Notes under the pieces: generated by a model | Seen by the model: only the letters and a program-made list of their open reading frames with translations | Told to the model about the DNA's origin: nothing | Databases searched by the model: none | Part shown: piece by piece, positions 37,700-53,321 of the stretch | Layout: every line of letters begins with the position of its first letter | Numbering within the stretch: the stretch's first letter is position 1 | Program-made: the position numbers and the translations under genes | DNA from: Asterias amurensis | Taxonomy: Eukaryota > Echinodermata > Asteroidea > Forcipulatida > Asteriidae | Length of the DNA stretch: 64,000 bases | Direction: 5' to 3' | Assembly: GCF_032118995.1 (NCBI RefSeq) | Contig: NC_092656.1 | Location: 17,858,694 to 17,922,693, forward strand

Positions 37700-38540
37700 C
37701 TTTGTGTGTTTTCCCTCTGTCGTTGTGGGTGGCTCATTGCTGCGGTGTGCTGATTGGCAGTAGTATACAGCTAATGGCGCACTGCGGTGGCGGGTATGCT
37801 CGCTCGGCTGGGGATCGACATACTTCTATTTTCTCCACTGCTTTCACTTTGCCAATGTAACGGGTTCGGACTTGGCTCGGTGGCGTTTGCCCCTCACAGG
37901 GAAGAGCCTGCGCATTGGTTAGGGTTGAGAGTGGTGGATTTTTAGTCATTTTTAATGAGGCTTTGGTTACCGGCATTCGCGGGAAACTTAGAGTCTCACC
38001 CATATTTCGATCGGTGTGCGGTAGGGCGGCGCTGTGGGGACAGGGGCCGACACGGTGACGTCTTGCCAAGCACTGATCTCATTTTTAATGCAATGTTATT
38101 AGCGGGGGTTCGACCCCTGTTAGTATTTTAATATCCACTTTTGGTGGAATAGGAGGCGTTCTGTCTCCTGGAAAGATCGAAACATCACCGACGCCAGCGG
38201 GGATAGGCCTAGGTAATTATTTTATTTAGCTCCCTGTTGGCGGGACAGTCGTAACCCCATACCTCGGTTTGGGTAATTTTTATAGTTGTTAGTTTGGTAG
38301 TCTTCTGGCCGGTGTGCGGTGGGATGTTACTGTGTTGGAATGGAGCCGCATGGTGTCGTCTTGCTAAGCGTCGGTTGGGTGAGTGTGTCTTCTTTGTGCG
38401 TAATATCTTGTTGTATTTTTATCATGGTTGTTGACATTTTCAGGTATGGGCAGGGGGGAGCGAGACCCCACGACACTAAGGTCCACGCGATTGTGGCCTG
38501 CCCAGGGGCCTCTTGTTTTTACAACCCCAAAATCAAAAAT

Positions 38541-38699
38541 TAGTATCTGTTCTTTTCAGAATAATATCTGAAATGCTGTTCATTGAGCAGCAAGTATATT
38601 AATCTGATTTTTGAGGAACGGCCATGGAAGAGGGGCTTGCCCCGTCCAGGCCACGGGTTGGCCCGGTTTCGCACTACATCCGGGATATCGGCCCACTCC
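38541..38699 (+). ncRNA. U2: U2 snRNA 3' fragment, unit E
   Basis: U2 from nt 34 to the end, including the right target duplication; matches unit D. Confidence 0.9.
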
Positions 38700-39245
<546 letters not shown>

Positions 39246-39274
39246 GCCCAAAGAATCCCCACATTGAAAACAAC

Positions 39275-39290
39275 GGCTCTTTTCAGAGCC
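39275..39290 (+). terminator. H4 3' stem-loop, unit E
   Basis: ggctcttttcagagcc, canonical. Confidence 0.93.
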
Positions 39291-40413
<1,123 letters not shown>

Positions 40414-40440
40414 GGATTCGTTCCTTTCTCAAAACACAAC

Positions 40441-40456
40441 GGCTCTTTTCAGAGCC
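40441..40456 (+). terminator. H3 3' stem-loop, unit E
   Basis: ggctcttttcagagcc, canonical. Confidence 0.93.
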
Positions 40457-41349
40457 ACCACTTCTTAACAGAGATTTTAATCACGTCCGTGTAATCGTTA
40501 TTTCTTCCAATCTTTCCTCTTCCACACTCAGTCCTCCAACAAAACAAAGACAAGCAAAATAATGGCCAAACAAATAAATAAATAAATAAACAAACAAACA
40601 AACAAACAAACAAACAAACAAACAAACAAACAAACAAACAAACAAACAAACAAACAAACAAACAAGAACATTAGAAATTTGACAAACTAATGTATACACC
40701 TGTGCAGTGTAAACATAACTATCGGTATAATAGAGGACCGTGCCTACCTTATACAAATGTTGTATAGCGCCCGCTACGATGGCAGTCAGAAGTTAAATTA
40801 CAACAGCATGAACGAAAAAAAAAAAAAAACCCCAAAACCTGCTAGCTGTAAACACCACAGTTGGTGATTATCTTTACGCCGCGCCGCCATTTTTTTATTG
40901 GGTCGGTCGTTCTATCACTCTAGTCGGGTTGGTTATAGGTCAATCTATTGCTTATATTTGCTTTTACTCCGTAATTTAATCGTATCGTTTTCTTAAAATG
41001 TACTATGCATGCTTGGGCCATTGCAGATTTCTTTTTTTTTTTGGATAAGTTTCTCTGATTATTATTTTCTGATACTTGTTTTGGGTTACACTATACTCGT
41101 GTTGTATTTCTAACCAGAGTATAACATTCCTTTCCAATGGTTGCCTGCCCATTATTCAGACACCCATCCTTGCAGACACGCAACTTTTCTGGTGGACCGC
41201 TTCACTGCTCACAGCGAGGCGCGCGAATGCTAACAATGCCCTAATGGCCGCCGGATCCCCGACTCGCAGTATAAAGCTAAGCCTTCTCCGGTGTACCAGT
41301 CATCAGTCTGATTGATTCTACAAACTCAGCAACACAGCACTCTATAGCC
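40457..41349 (+). other. H3-H2B spacer and H2B promoter, unit E/F
   Basis: Longest (CAAA)n microsatellite of the window (about 40570-40666); H2B TATA at 41270-41276. No gene seen. Confidence 0.65.
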
Positions 41350-41718
41350 ATGCCTCCCAAAGCAAGTGGAAAGGGACAGAAGAAAGCCGGTAACACCAAG
41401 GGGCCAATCCGGACAGACAAGAAGAGAAAGCGTCGCCGCAAGGAGAGCTACGGCATTTACATCTACAAGGTCATGAAGCAGGTTCATCCAGACACGGGCA
41501 TTTCCAGCAAGGCCATGTCGATTATGAACAGCTTCGTCAACGACATTTTCGAGCGCATTGCCGCCGAGTCTTCTAGATTGGCGCACTACAACAAGAAATC
41601 AACCATCTCCAGCCGAGAGGTCCAGACTGCAGTCCGTCTCCTTCTCCCCGGTGAGCTGGCCAAACACGCTGTCAGCGAGGGCACCAAGGCGGTCACCAAG
41701 TACACAACTTCAAAATAA
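41350..41718 (+). CDS. H2B: Histone H2B, unit F
   Basis: Intact 122-residue H2B, identical in protein to those at 251 and 29348. Confidence 0.97.
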   Translation: MPPKASGKGQKKAGNTKGPIRTDKKRKRRRKESYGIYIYKVMKQVHPDTGISSKAMSIMNSFVNDIFERIAAESSRLAHYNKKSTISSREVQTAVRLLLPGELAKHAVSEGTKAVTKYTTSK

Positions 41719-41747
41719 GCAGGTCCGGCGTCATGCACAATCCAAAC

Positions 41748-41763
41748 GGCTCTTTTCAGAGCC
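41748..41763 (+). terminator. H2B 3' stem-loop, unit F
   Basis: ggctcttttcagagcc, canonical. Confidence 0.92.
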
Positions 41764-43110
<1,347 letters not shown>

Positions 43111-43141
43111 ACTCAGCTCTTGCTACACTGATAAACCAAAC

Positions 43142-43156
43142 GGCTCTTACGGAGCC
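43142..43156 (+). terminator. H2A-type 3' stem-loop, unit F
   Basis: ggctcttacggagcc, the 15-base form. Confidence 0.87.
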
Positions 43157-44009
43157 ACCACATAAATCCAAAGAGAGATTCTAAACATGAATTGCGTTTG
43201 TAAGACAACCCCCCCCCCCCACATAATTATTGAATTCATTAAATACTATTTGTTTTCCATGCGTAACCAATCATCCAATAAGTTGTTTGTAACCCTATAA
43301 ACCACACATAAGTCAGACCAAAGCTTTATTTTCGTTGCGATGCTAACTGTAGGAGAGCAACGGTTTCGAACAAAAAGGTTAAAAGATGTATCAATAGACA
43401 TAGAACAAAAGTTCTTCGAAATATTTACACACTAATGTTTGGCACAACCTAACGCCAATACCGGGTGATTCAATACTGAAAGATAAAGTATTCTACTTTA
43501 ATTTCTGTTATCTCTTCATGCGTGTATAATCATCACACATCATTCCTTCCATCACGATGTCGCAAGCCGAATGTAGCCCGTGTGTGTGTTAACGTACTGC
43601 ATGCGGTGGATGTGACAATGCACACAGCACGCTGTTTCTATGTACAGTGTTTTGCATACTGCAATGTGACGCATTGTTGTGTTCCGCGCGCTTGTAATGT
43701 CCATTGTCTTAACCCGCGTGTACAAACGCGCGGGACGAGCCCAACCAGGCAACACTGTATAACGTAAACATAAACTTTAGAATAACATGTACTTGCGTGT
43801 TGCATACGTTTACACGTGGATGTATCTGGGTTTTGATGCAAGCTCTTGCTTTGTGTGCGGTCAGAGTAGCTCTATTTTCGATACAACGAATGTTCGCCGT
43901 ATGTGAAAAGTTGTCAAAAAAGTCACACCGCCCTCTTGTGACACCCAGCATGTCTTGTGATTCGTGCCATGTCGAAAGGTGGGTTATTCTCGAAAAACCT
44001 GTGGTGAGT
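43157..44009 (+). promoter_or_regulatory. H2A-U2 spacer and U2 promoter, unit F
   Basis: Poly-C run near 43209, then conserved U2 upstream sequence. No gene seen. Confidence 0.55.
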
Positions 44010-44069
44010 ATCGCTTCTCGGCCTTTTGGCTAAGATCATGTGTAGTATCTGTTCTTTTCAGAATAATAT
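44010..44069 (+). ncRNA. U2: U2 snRNA 5' fragment, unit F
   Basis: U2 nt 1-60. The 22-bp left target duplication is 44048-44069 (U2 nt 39-60, tctgttcttttc...aataatat), repeated at 49508-49529. Confidence 0.9.
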
Positions 44070-44156
44070 ACTGTTCATTGAGCAGTAAGTTTACTATAAC
44101 ATATAGTCTTTTAGTTCGTGGTGTTCCCATAGCGATCGAATAGTGGCCAACATCTC

Positions 44157-47100
44157 ATGGATAATGCTTGCTCGGATTTATCCGAGCATAACATGAGTGA
44201 GGCTACTCAGGCGTTACCTGCCCATTGTGCCGTGTGCTCGAAATCACTCCCCACGATTTCGGGCCTGCGCCGGCACATGGGTAGGATGCATCGCCACACA
44301 GTTAACGAATCTACAAGCAGTGCTGAGATGATGGAGACTGTCGACCAGATCTTCATGTACCCTCTTTCTGATGCCTGGTCATGTGTTGTCTGTAAAGACA
44401 ACTTCTTCAACCAACAAACTCTGAAAAGGCATCAGAAACGTTCTCATCCGACAGTCTCCATCAGTTACACTTACCAGTGCCGTGATTGTCCGCAGGAGTT
44501 TGATAACGCGAGGAGAGCTGCAGCTCACTACCAACATCATAAGAAAGCAGCCTCCTCGGTGTGTTCATCAGTGCGTACCATCCAGCCTCCTGCCGACCCT
44601 CCAAGAGTTCCGCCAGTAGCTCTGCATACACCACCGTCGTCTCCGCCTCCAGCCCGGCCACTTTTCTCAACTCCACCACCTCGTCTTGCTCCATCGCCCC
44701 CTTCACGATCTCCGTCTCCACTACCGCCGTCTCTACCACCATCACCGCGGTCACCCACGCCCCCACCACAGTCACCTTCCCTGCCACCATCACCGCCACA
44801 GCCACCGACTCCACCTCCGCCACCAATACTTCAAGCCACGCCCCCGATTCACGCTCCAGCGCCCGGTGTGCATGTTAATGAGGACGTCGAACCAGCTCAT
44901 GCAGTACCCATGGTCCAATCAGCAGTGGATGGTTGGCTTGATGAGCTTTCACGCGCTGATGATTTCGTTCAGTTTGAGTCAGTGTGTGATCGTTTTGTTG
45001 AGTCTGCCTCTGCTGCTGGTAGGGCACCAGGGACTGCCTCTCCTTCACGACGTCCTCCTCAGCCACACCGGGCACAGCAACAACAACATCGTCGCCGGGG
45101 GCCGGAGTTTGATGTTCAGGAGGCCAGCCGCCTGCAGAAACTTTACAGGACCAGTAAGAAAAGAGCCATGCGCACCGTCCTCGATGGCTCCGATGTAAAG
45201 TTCTGCGGGTCTGAGTCAGTGTTGACTGATTTCTTCACAAATGTTTTCTCCGCCCGAACTGTGAATTCGGATATCATAAACACTGACGCTGGTCTCCTGT
45301 TCCCGAATGCCGCCCAGTCCCGTGAATCCGGCCCAGACCTTATCCGCCCCGTGAGCCAAAAGGAAGTGTCTCTTCGTCTGGGTCGGATGAGCAACTCAGC
45401 CCCGGGGAAGGATCGCCTTGAATATCGCCACATCCGACAAGCCGACGGCGCCTTCCGTGTCACCGTGGCGATATTCAATCGATGCCTGCGTGAGAGCCGT
45501 GTTCCCTCTTCTTGGAAATCTGCTACAACAGTCCTCATCCACAAGAAGGGGGAGCCGGATGACCCGGGAAACTTTCGACCTATCGCCCTCCAGTCCTGCT
45601 TCTACAAGTTGTTGATGGCCATCCTCTCCGATCGGATTACAACATGGGCCATCGAGCACGGTGCCATTAGCAACGCCCAGAAAAGCGCTCGCCCGGGCGA
45701 AGGCTGCTATGAACATTCCTTTCTCCTCTCCTCCATCGTGAAGGATGCCCGAAGGAACCAGAAATCGCTCCATATCGCTTGGCTTGACCTCGCCAACGCC
45801 TTCGGTAGCATCCCTCATGATGCAATGTTCACTGTGCTTGCCGCCATAGGGGCCCCGGAGGGCCTCATCTCCCTTCTCCGTGATGTCTACACTGGGGCAA
45901 CTACAGATTTTCTCATCCCGTCCGGCCGAACTGGTGAAGTTCCAATTTGTTCTGGAGTCAAACAAGGATGTCCAATATCTCCAATTCTTTTCAACTTGAC
46001 TCTGGAACTCATCATCAGATCGGTCACCATAGCAGCCTCCGCCCACCACTCCGCCCCCGTCGTCCATGGACAGTCAATCTCCATCCTGGCCTACGCCGAT
46101 GATTTGGTCATCATGAGTAAATCCGCTGAGGGTCTCCAACGCCTGCTCAACACGGCAACCATCATGGCTGATAAACTCCGGCTCAAGTTCAAGCCCCAGA
46201 AGTGCGCTACTCTATCATTGGAATGCCGTAAGCGCCCCGTGGTACAGCCAGTTGAGTTTCTTGTTCAAGGTACCAACATTCCTGCCTTGTCCGAGGAACA
46301 ACACTACCGTTATCTTGGGGTGCCAATCGGCTTTTACCGCTTGAACGAGAGTTTGGAGTCCCTGGCAGTCAAGATGGTTGAAGATCTTCAGCGGATTGAT
46401 GCATCTCTCCTCGCTCCCTGGCATACCGCACTTTCATCCAGCCATGTGCGGCCTACACCCTGCGCGCCGGTGACTGCCAGAAGAAGCACCTTAAGAAACT
46501 GCGTCGAGAGTTGGTGAGGATTTCTCGAAAAGTCTGCAACCTCCCGACCCGGGCCACAACAAACTTCGTTTTTGCTGATCGTCGTGTTGGTGGCCTGGGT
46601 TTTATCGATGTCAATATCGATGCTGACATTCAAACCGTCACGCAGGCTGTTCGTATGTTATCCTCACCCGATGACACCGTCCGAATCATCGCTAGTGCCC
46701 AGCTCACTTCCGTCGTCCACAGAACAATTCATCGAGCTCCGACGGCGGAAGATATTGATCTTTTCTTGACTGGCTCCATGGACGGCGACCTCAGCAACTC
46801 CGGTAACAGCGGGCAGATTTCAACTCTTTGGTCCCGGGCTCGTGCGGCATCAAGGCGGCTCAAGATCTCCATCACTGGGTCTCTCTCTGGTTCAGTGATT
46901 ACAAAGACGGCAGCTGGATCAGAGATTGGCCCCAAAGTTATCACCACGGCCTTGCGTGCTGCATCCCGCGAGGTATATTCCAGCAAGCTTCTCGCCCTCC
47001 CGGACCAGGGGAAAGTTGCCCGCTGTCTCAACACCGATCGGTATATCAATGGATCTTCGTGGATGCCATCCGGGAATTTTATACGTTTCTGCGACTGGCG

Positions 47101-47644
47101 GTTCATCCACAGAGCCCGTTTGAACTGTTTGCCAACCAACGCAGCTGCGAAACGCTGGAACCCCGGAACGAACTCAGCGTGTCGCCGCTGCGGCCACCCC
47201 GACGAGACTCTCCCCCATGTTCTAAACCATTGCCGTCCGAACATGGTGCCTATCCGACGTCGCCATAATCTTGTCCAGAACCGCATCAAGTCTGCCATTC
47301 GACATGGACAAGTCTATGTCGACCAACACGTCACCATCATCGATGTATGCTGCCCCTTTGACAACGACCGTGATGCTTTGAAGACCGCTGCCGCAGCAAA
47401 AGTCACCAAGTATGCTGACCTCAAGCAAGCTTTGGCAGCCGATGGGAAGGATGTGGAAGTTTTCGGGTTCGCTGTTGGCTCTCTCGGTTCATGGCACCAA
47501 GGCAACGAGAGAGTCCTGGGGCGCCTCGGCATCTCCAGGCGCTACCGGCCCTTGATGAGACGACTGCTTTGCATTGACGCCATCAAGGGTTCCAGGGACA
47601 TTTACATCGAACACGTCAGCGGCCACCGCCAATACCAGGACTAG
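44157..47644 (+). pseudogene. LINE ORF with RT and restriction-like endonuclease, one frame break (copy 2)
   Basis: First frame 44157-46517, second to 47644, about 1160 residues together. Three C2H2 fingers lie in the first ~135 residues (CAVCSKS..HMGRMH, CVVCKDN..HQKRSH, CRDCPQEF..HYQHH), then a ~90-residue Pro/Ser-rich linker. The RT follows: SNSAPGKDRLEYRHI, KGEPDDPGNFRPIALQ, SARPGEGCYEHSF, LDLANAFGSIPHD, GVKQGCPISPILF, YADDLVIMS. The frame shifts between about 46418 and 46432, near LLAPW; downstream TFIQPCAAYTLRAGDC continues the RT thumb. Then CRRCGHPDE...HVLNHC and the endonuclease with DVCCPFDND, KVTKYADLKQAL and VGSLGSWHQGNERVL. The frame break suggests the copy is inactive unless it is a read error. 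Confidence 0.85.
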
Positions 47645-48184
47645 GCAGCCGTTCCGATTTGGACATGTCAGCCCGTCTTTACTCTCTGGATTGTGAACTT
47701 GTTATTCTGTTGGACACCGTGGATTTTCCTACTGGATATACCTGCCTATCATGAACAATGAACTCTCACCCCGGATTCCGTTACTACGATGACTGTTGCT
47801 ACGGCGGTTGCCACTCTGTCTGCGGTCTGGGTGGTTTCCTTTGTATTCTGCCCCGGCCATTTCATGCTGTGGCTCAGCCGTGTAACGGTCATCGTCCGCC
47901 CAGCTGACCACATCTTCATGAACAATGAACTCAAAGCGCCTTCGGTCAGCTGGAACCTTCACTTTTTTGTGTTGCTGTCGGTTGGTTAATTATGGTTCAT
48001 GCGCTTAGCCTTTGTTTTACATCCACCATGTTTATCTCCAATTGCCTTAGTGTGCGTTCAGCTTCAACCAAGGGTGTTTACTTAGGCTTTGCGCATGACC
48101 CATGTTCATCGGTCAGCGGTTGTTTTGCTTGTTCATCATTGCCTTGTTTATTTTGGTTTTGCTTTTCACTGCTTGTTCTTTAGA

Positions 48185-49270
48185 CGAGTGACCTGTGACA
48201 CGCCATGTATTTACATCTATGGTGTATTTATGTGGTTTGTTGCTGTGTTCCTGTCTGTTGGGCAGCAGTGTTTGAGTGCATTTTGGAACTACATGCATCT
48301 TGCTTTTCAATTTATTTTGTTTGCTTTCACTCTTTGTTCTTCAGACGGGTGACCTGTGACATGCCATGTATCTACATCTTTGGTGTATTTATGTGGGTTG
48401 TTAATGTGTCTCTGTCTGTTGAGCAGCAGTGTTTGACTTCATTTATATTGCCGTGCATTTTGCTTTTCAATTTCGTTTATTGCTGTATGCCCTTTAGACT
48501 GGTGTTTGTGACTTGTCATTTATTTACATCCTTTTGTTTACATGTTGGATGTATTTATGTGATGTGTTACAGACTTAATGTCTGATGGGTAACGGTCTTA
48601 CCCTCATTTCATTGCTCATGTGTTTTTTTGCTTGCATTTTTCATATTTGTTGTTATTTCTGTTAGCCCTTTCGGTTGGGTACTTTGCGACATGCCATGTA
48701 TTTACATCCACCTGTTCTGATTTTAACGCAGGATGTATGTGTATGGATTGTTTCAGACCATGCCTTCTGGACTCCAGTTGTGACATCATAAAATGCTTTT
48801 CTTTTGTTGCTTTGTGGTTGGCCCTCGTGATGTGGTTTTCATTTGACAGGCCATGTATTTACACCTACCTGTTTTGTTTTCAACGCTTGGTGTATTTACT
48901 TGACTTGTCTTTTGTCCTCTGCACTGCGGGCGCTGATTGCTTTATGGAGTCACGCTCCGTTTACCATGCATTGTTATTTTCTTATCTGCATTATTTCTTA
49001 CGTTGTCATTGCTGCTCGCCCGGTGGGCGGGGTACTCTGGGACTCTCCATGTTTTTACATCCACCTGTTTGATTCCAACGCAGGGTGTATTTATGTGGCC
49101 CGTTGCAGACTCTCTGTCTAGTGGGTGTCAGCTTTGACTTCATTTCATTTAAGATTCCTTTATTTACTTTGTTGTTCGCCCTTCTGATGTTGGTTTCAAT
49201 TGATCTGGCTCGTTGTTACACCTACATGTTTTTTATTCAACGCTTGGTGTATAAACTTGGCTTTTCTTTT
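48185..49270 (+). repeat. Degenerate tandem repeats in the LINE 3' UTR
   Basis: About seven diverged repeats of ~150-200 bases, each around a core like ccatgtatttacatc followed by ggtgtatttatgtgg. Cores lie near 48203, 48364, 48516, 48694, 48851, 49048 and 49211. No coding signal. A further short direct repeat, catgaacaatgaactc, occurs near 47749 and 47918. Confidence 0.7.
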
Positions 49271-49507
49271 GCTCTTTGCATCGGTTTGGCTTGCTGCATT
49301 GTAAAGTCTAATCAGTTTAACTTTACGTTTACTTTCCTGTAGTTTGGCGGCTTACTCTTATTGTTGTGTTGCTTAATATTTTTGCTTTGCTAGTGGGGAA
49401 CCATTTTATGTCTTTTGTAGCTTATTTTCTTTAATACTCCTTTAGAGTACACTTTTAATAACTGTACATTACCTTTGGATGAACGAAGTTTCAAATAAAC
49501 TAAGCAC

Positions 49508-49661
49508 TCTGTTCTTTTCAGAATAATATCTGAAATGCTGTTCATTGAGCAGCAAGTATATTAATCTGATTTTTGAGGAACGGCCATGGAAGAGGGGCTT
49601 GCCCCGTCCAGGCCACGGGTTGGCCCGGTTTCGCACTACATCCGGGATATCGGCCCACTCC
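49508..49661 (+). ncRNA. U2: U2 snRNA 3' fragment, unit F
   Basis: U2 from nt 39 to the end, starting with the right target duplication. Stem IIb, the Sm site, stem III/IV and the 3' box are intact. Confidence 0.9.
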
Positions 49662-49895
49662 CCTCACGGGGATAATATCAAATACAAAGTCAGAATTCGT
49701 TTAGTCTCAACGCCTGTTTACTGTGTTGGTGTTCAAGTCTATCTGCTTTGTTTGTCAACAAGTCGATAATGTTGCTGGCCCACACGTCCGCAATGCAAGC
49801 CATAAGATACTCTACTCTGGTCAGGTTGAATTCATTCGCTCTCGTCAGCCAGTTGAACCATTGTCTTGTCTTGATACTCTCTGCTAAGCACAACT

Positions 49896-49898
49896 TAG
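49896..49898 (+). other. Deletion scar: H4 missing from unit F
   Basis: The H4 leader (ctaagcacaact) is joined directly to the H3 upstream region (agggcgagggaggg). H4, its hairpin and most of the H4-H3 spacer, about 0.8 kb, are gone. H3 promoter elements remain. Confidence 0.85.
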
Positions 49899-50144
49899 GG
49901 CGAGGGAGGGCAACCGTAATCTGTAAACCATGTTTATTTTCCGCTTACTCTATTTTTGTTTCTCATGTGCCATTAAGCAGCTAGCTCCGTCCGTGCGAAA
50001 TTGGTGACCACTCAAGCGGTTCTGGCGGCACTGGGGGGCTGGCCAATCGCGTCCCCGCTTTTGTCAGGGCGATCCTTGAACGGACATCCCAACCCTTTAA
50101 GAAGAGCTGCTCGTGAAACTGCACCACAACATCGTAAACAGTAA

Positions 50145-50564
<420 letters not shown>

Positions 50565-50591
50565 GGATTCGTTCCTTTCTCAAAACACAAC

Positions 50592-50607
50592 GGCTCTTTT
50601 CAGAGCC
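50592..50607 (+). terminator. H3 3' stem-loop, unit F
   Basis: ggctcttttcagagcc, canonical. Confidence 0.93.
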
Positions 50608-51289
50608 ACCACTTCTTAACAGAGATTTTAATCACGTCCGTGTAATCGTTATTTCTTCCAATCTTTCCTCTTCCACACTCAGTCCTCCAACAAAACAAAG
50701 ACAAGCAAAATAATGGCCAAACAAATAAATAAATAAATAAACAAACAAACAAACAAACAAACAAACAAGAACATTAGAAATTTGACAAACTAATGTATAC
50801 ACCTGTGCAGTGTAAACATAACTATCGGTATAATAGAGGACCGTGCCTACCTTATACAAATGTTGTATAGCGCCCGCTACGATGGCAGTCAGAAGTTAAA
50901 TTACAACAGCATGAACGAAAAAAACAAAACCCCAAAACCTGCTAGCTGTAAACACAACAGTTGGTGATTATCTTTACGCCGCGCCGCCATTTTTTTATTG
51001 GGTCGGTCGTTCTATTACTCTAGTCGGGTTGGCTATAGGTCAATCTATTGCTTATATATTTGCTTTTACTCCGTAATTTAATCGTATCGTTTTCTTAAAA
51101 TGTACTATGCATGCTTGGGCCATTGCAGATTTCTTTTTTTTTTTGGATAAGTTTCTCTGATTATTATTTTCTGATACTTGTTTTGGGTTACACTATACTC
51201 GTGTTGTATTTCTAACCAGAGTATAACATTCCTTTCCAATGGTTGCCTGCCCATTATTCAGACACCCATCCTTGCAGACACGCAACTTT
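50608..51289 (+). other. H3-H2B spacer, cut before the H2B promoter, unit G
   Basis: (CAAA)n tract at about 50723-50768. It ends within the upstream H2B region (cacgcaacttt) and joins the H2B-H2A spacer (cagtcagttataaaag). The H2B TATA box and gene, about 1.0 kb, are missing. No gene seen. Confidence 0.8.
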
Positions 51290-52339
<1,050 letters not shown>

Positions 52340-52378
52340 ACTCAGCTCTTGCTACACTGATAAACCAAACGGCTCTTA

Positions 52379-52676
52379 ACCCGCGTGTACAAACGCGCGG
52401 GACGAGCCCAACCAGGCAACACTGTATAACGTAAACATAAACTTTAGAATAACATGTACTTGCGTGTTGCATACGTTTACACGTGGATGTATCTGGGTTT
52501 TGATGCAAGCTCTTGCTTTGTGTGCGGTCAGAGTAGCTCTATTTTCGATACAACGATTGTTCGCCGTATGTGAAAAGTTGTCAAAAAAGTCACACCGCCC
52601 TCTTGTGACACCCAGCATGTCTTGTGATTCGTGCCATGTCGAAAGGTGGGTTATTCTCGAAAAACCTGTGGTGAGT
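52379..52676 (+). promoter_or_regulatory. Shortened U2 upstream region, unit G
   Basis: Only ~300 bases remain between H2A and U2, against ~850 in other units. The proximal U2 promoter should still be present. Confidence 0.6.
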
Positions 52677-52719
52677 ATCGCTTCTCGGCCTTTTGGCTAA
52701 GATCATGTGTAGTATCTGT
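52677..52719 (+). ncRNA. U2: U2 snRNA 5' fragment, unit G
   Basis: U2 nt 1-43 with the left target duplication at 52710-52719. The U2 3' half is missing downstream. Confidence 0.9.
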
Positions 52720-53321
52720 ACATTGACATATTGTGGAAAAATTCTTGGGGGTTCGCCCCCATAACGCAATTGAGGTGTAAGTTGTTCCGGTCAGATCAGC
52801 TCCCTGCGGGGTTTTTGAAGCGTGTGGAAGCGGCCATTCTTTCTTCTCCGGTCAGGTTGTATTACTGTGTAACTGTATATATTGCATTATTATCTCGCTT
52901 GATCATATTGTTTTCATGTCTTACTGAAAACAGCCACTGTTAGTGTAACTATTATAGCTTAGGGTAGCAGTTGTGCCCGAATTTTTAATTTTTCGCACAA
53001 AAGGTTGTGTGTCTAACTTTAGTGTATCGGTTGCCAGGTGCGCCAATACAATCTGCTTTTTAGAGTGAACTTTCACTGATACTGTTTCACTGAAAAGCTT
53101 AATTTAGCACACTCTGAGAGTATTGTGCTTTAAGGGTAGCAGTTGTACCCAACCGTTCCTTTGCAGCTCTTTAGTCTATGTTTTATTTTGCTTAAAAGGT
53201 CGCCAGGTGCGCCTTATACATAGCTTGGGGTGTTAAAGTAGACTCTTCCGTGCTAAGCATTCTGTTGTGATTGTTTCTACTTCATTTTTGCTGGTTTCTT
53301 TCTCTGTTCACTTTGGATAGT

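Larger units (their letters stand above)
32033..38540 (+). mobile_element. Keno-like LINE copy 3, full length
   Basis: Same structure and same U2 position as copy 2, flanked by a perfect 10-bp duplication (32023-32032 and 38541-38550). It differs by a 4-base tandem repeat in the 5' UTR (cctgcctgcgg, shared with copy 1), scattered substitutions, a changed ORF1 hairpin loop and one change in an endonuclease catalytic residue. Both ORFs are open. Confidence 0.88.
44070..49507 (+). mobile_element. Utopia-like LINE copy 2, near full length
   Basis: A 5.4-kb non-LTR retrotransposon in sense orientation in U2, flanked by a perfect 22-bp duplication. A short 5' UTR (~87 bases) opens with a U2-like stretch, then one long ORF (44157-47644, one frame break) and a 1.86-kb 3' UTR with degenerate tandem repeats. 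N-terminal C2H2 fingers, central RT, a CCHC knuckle (CRRCGHPDETLPHVLNHC) and a C-terminal restriction-like endonuclease place it in the R2/NeSL branch. U2 as target matches Utopia of the NeSL clade as I recall it. It is not related to the Keno-like elements except by target. Confidence 0.87.
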
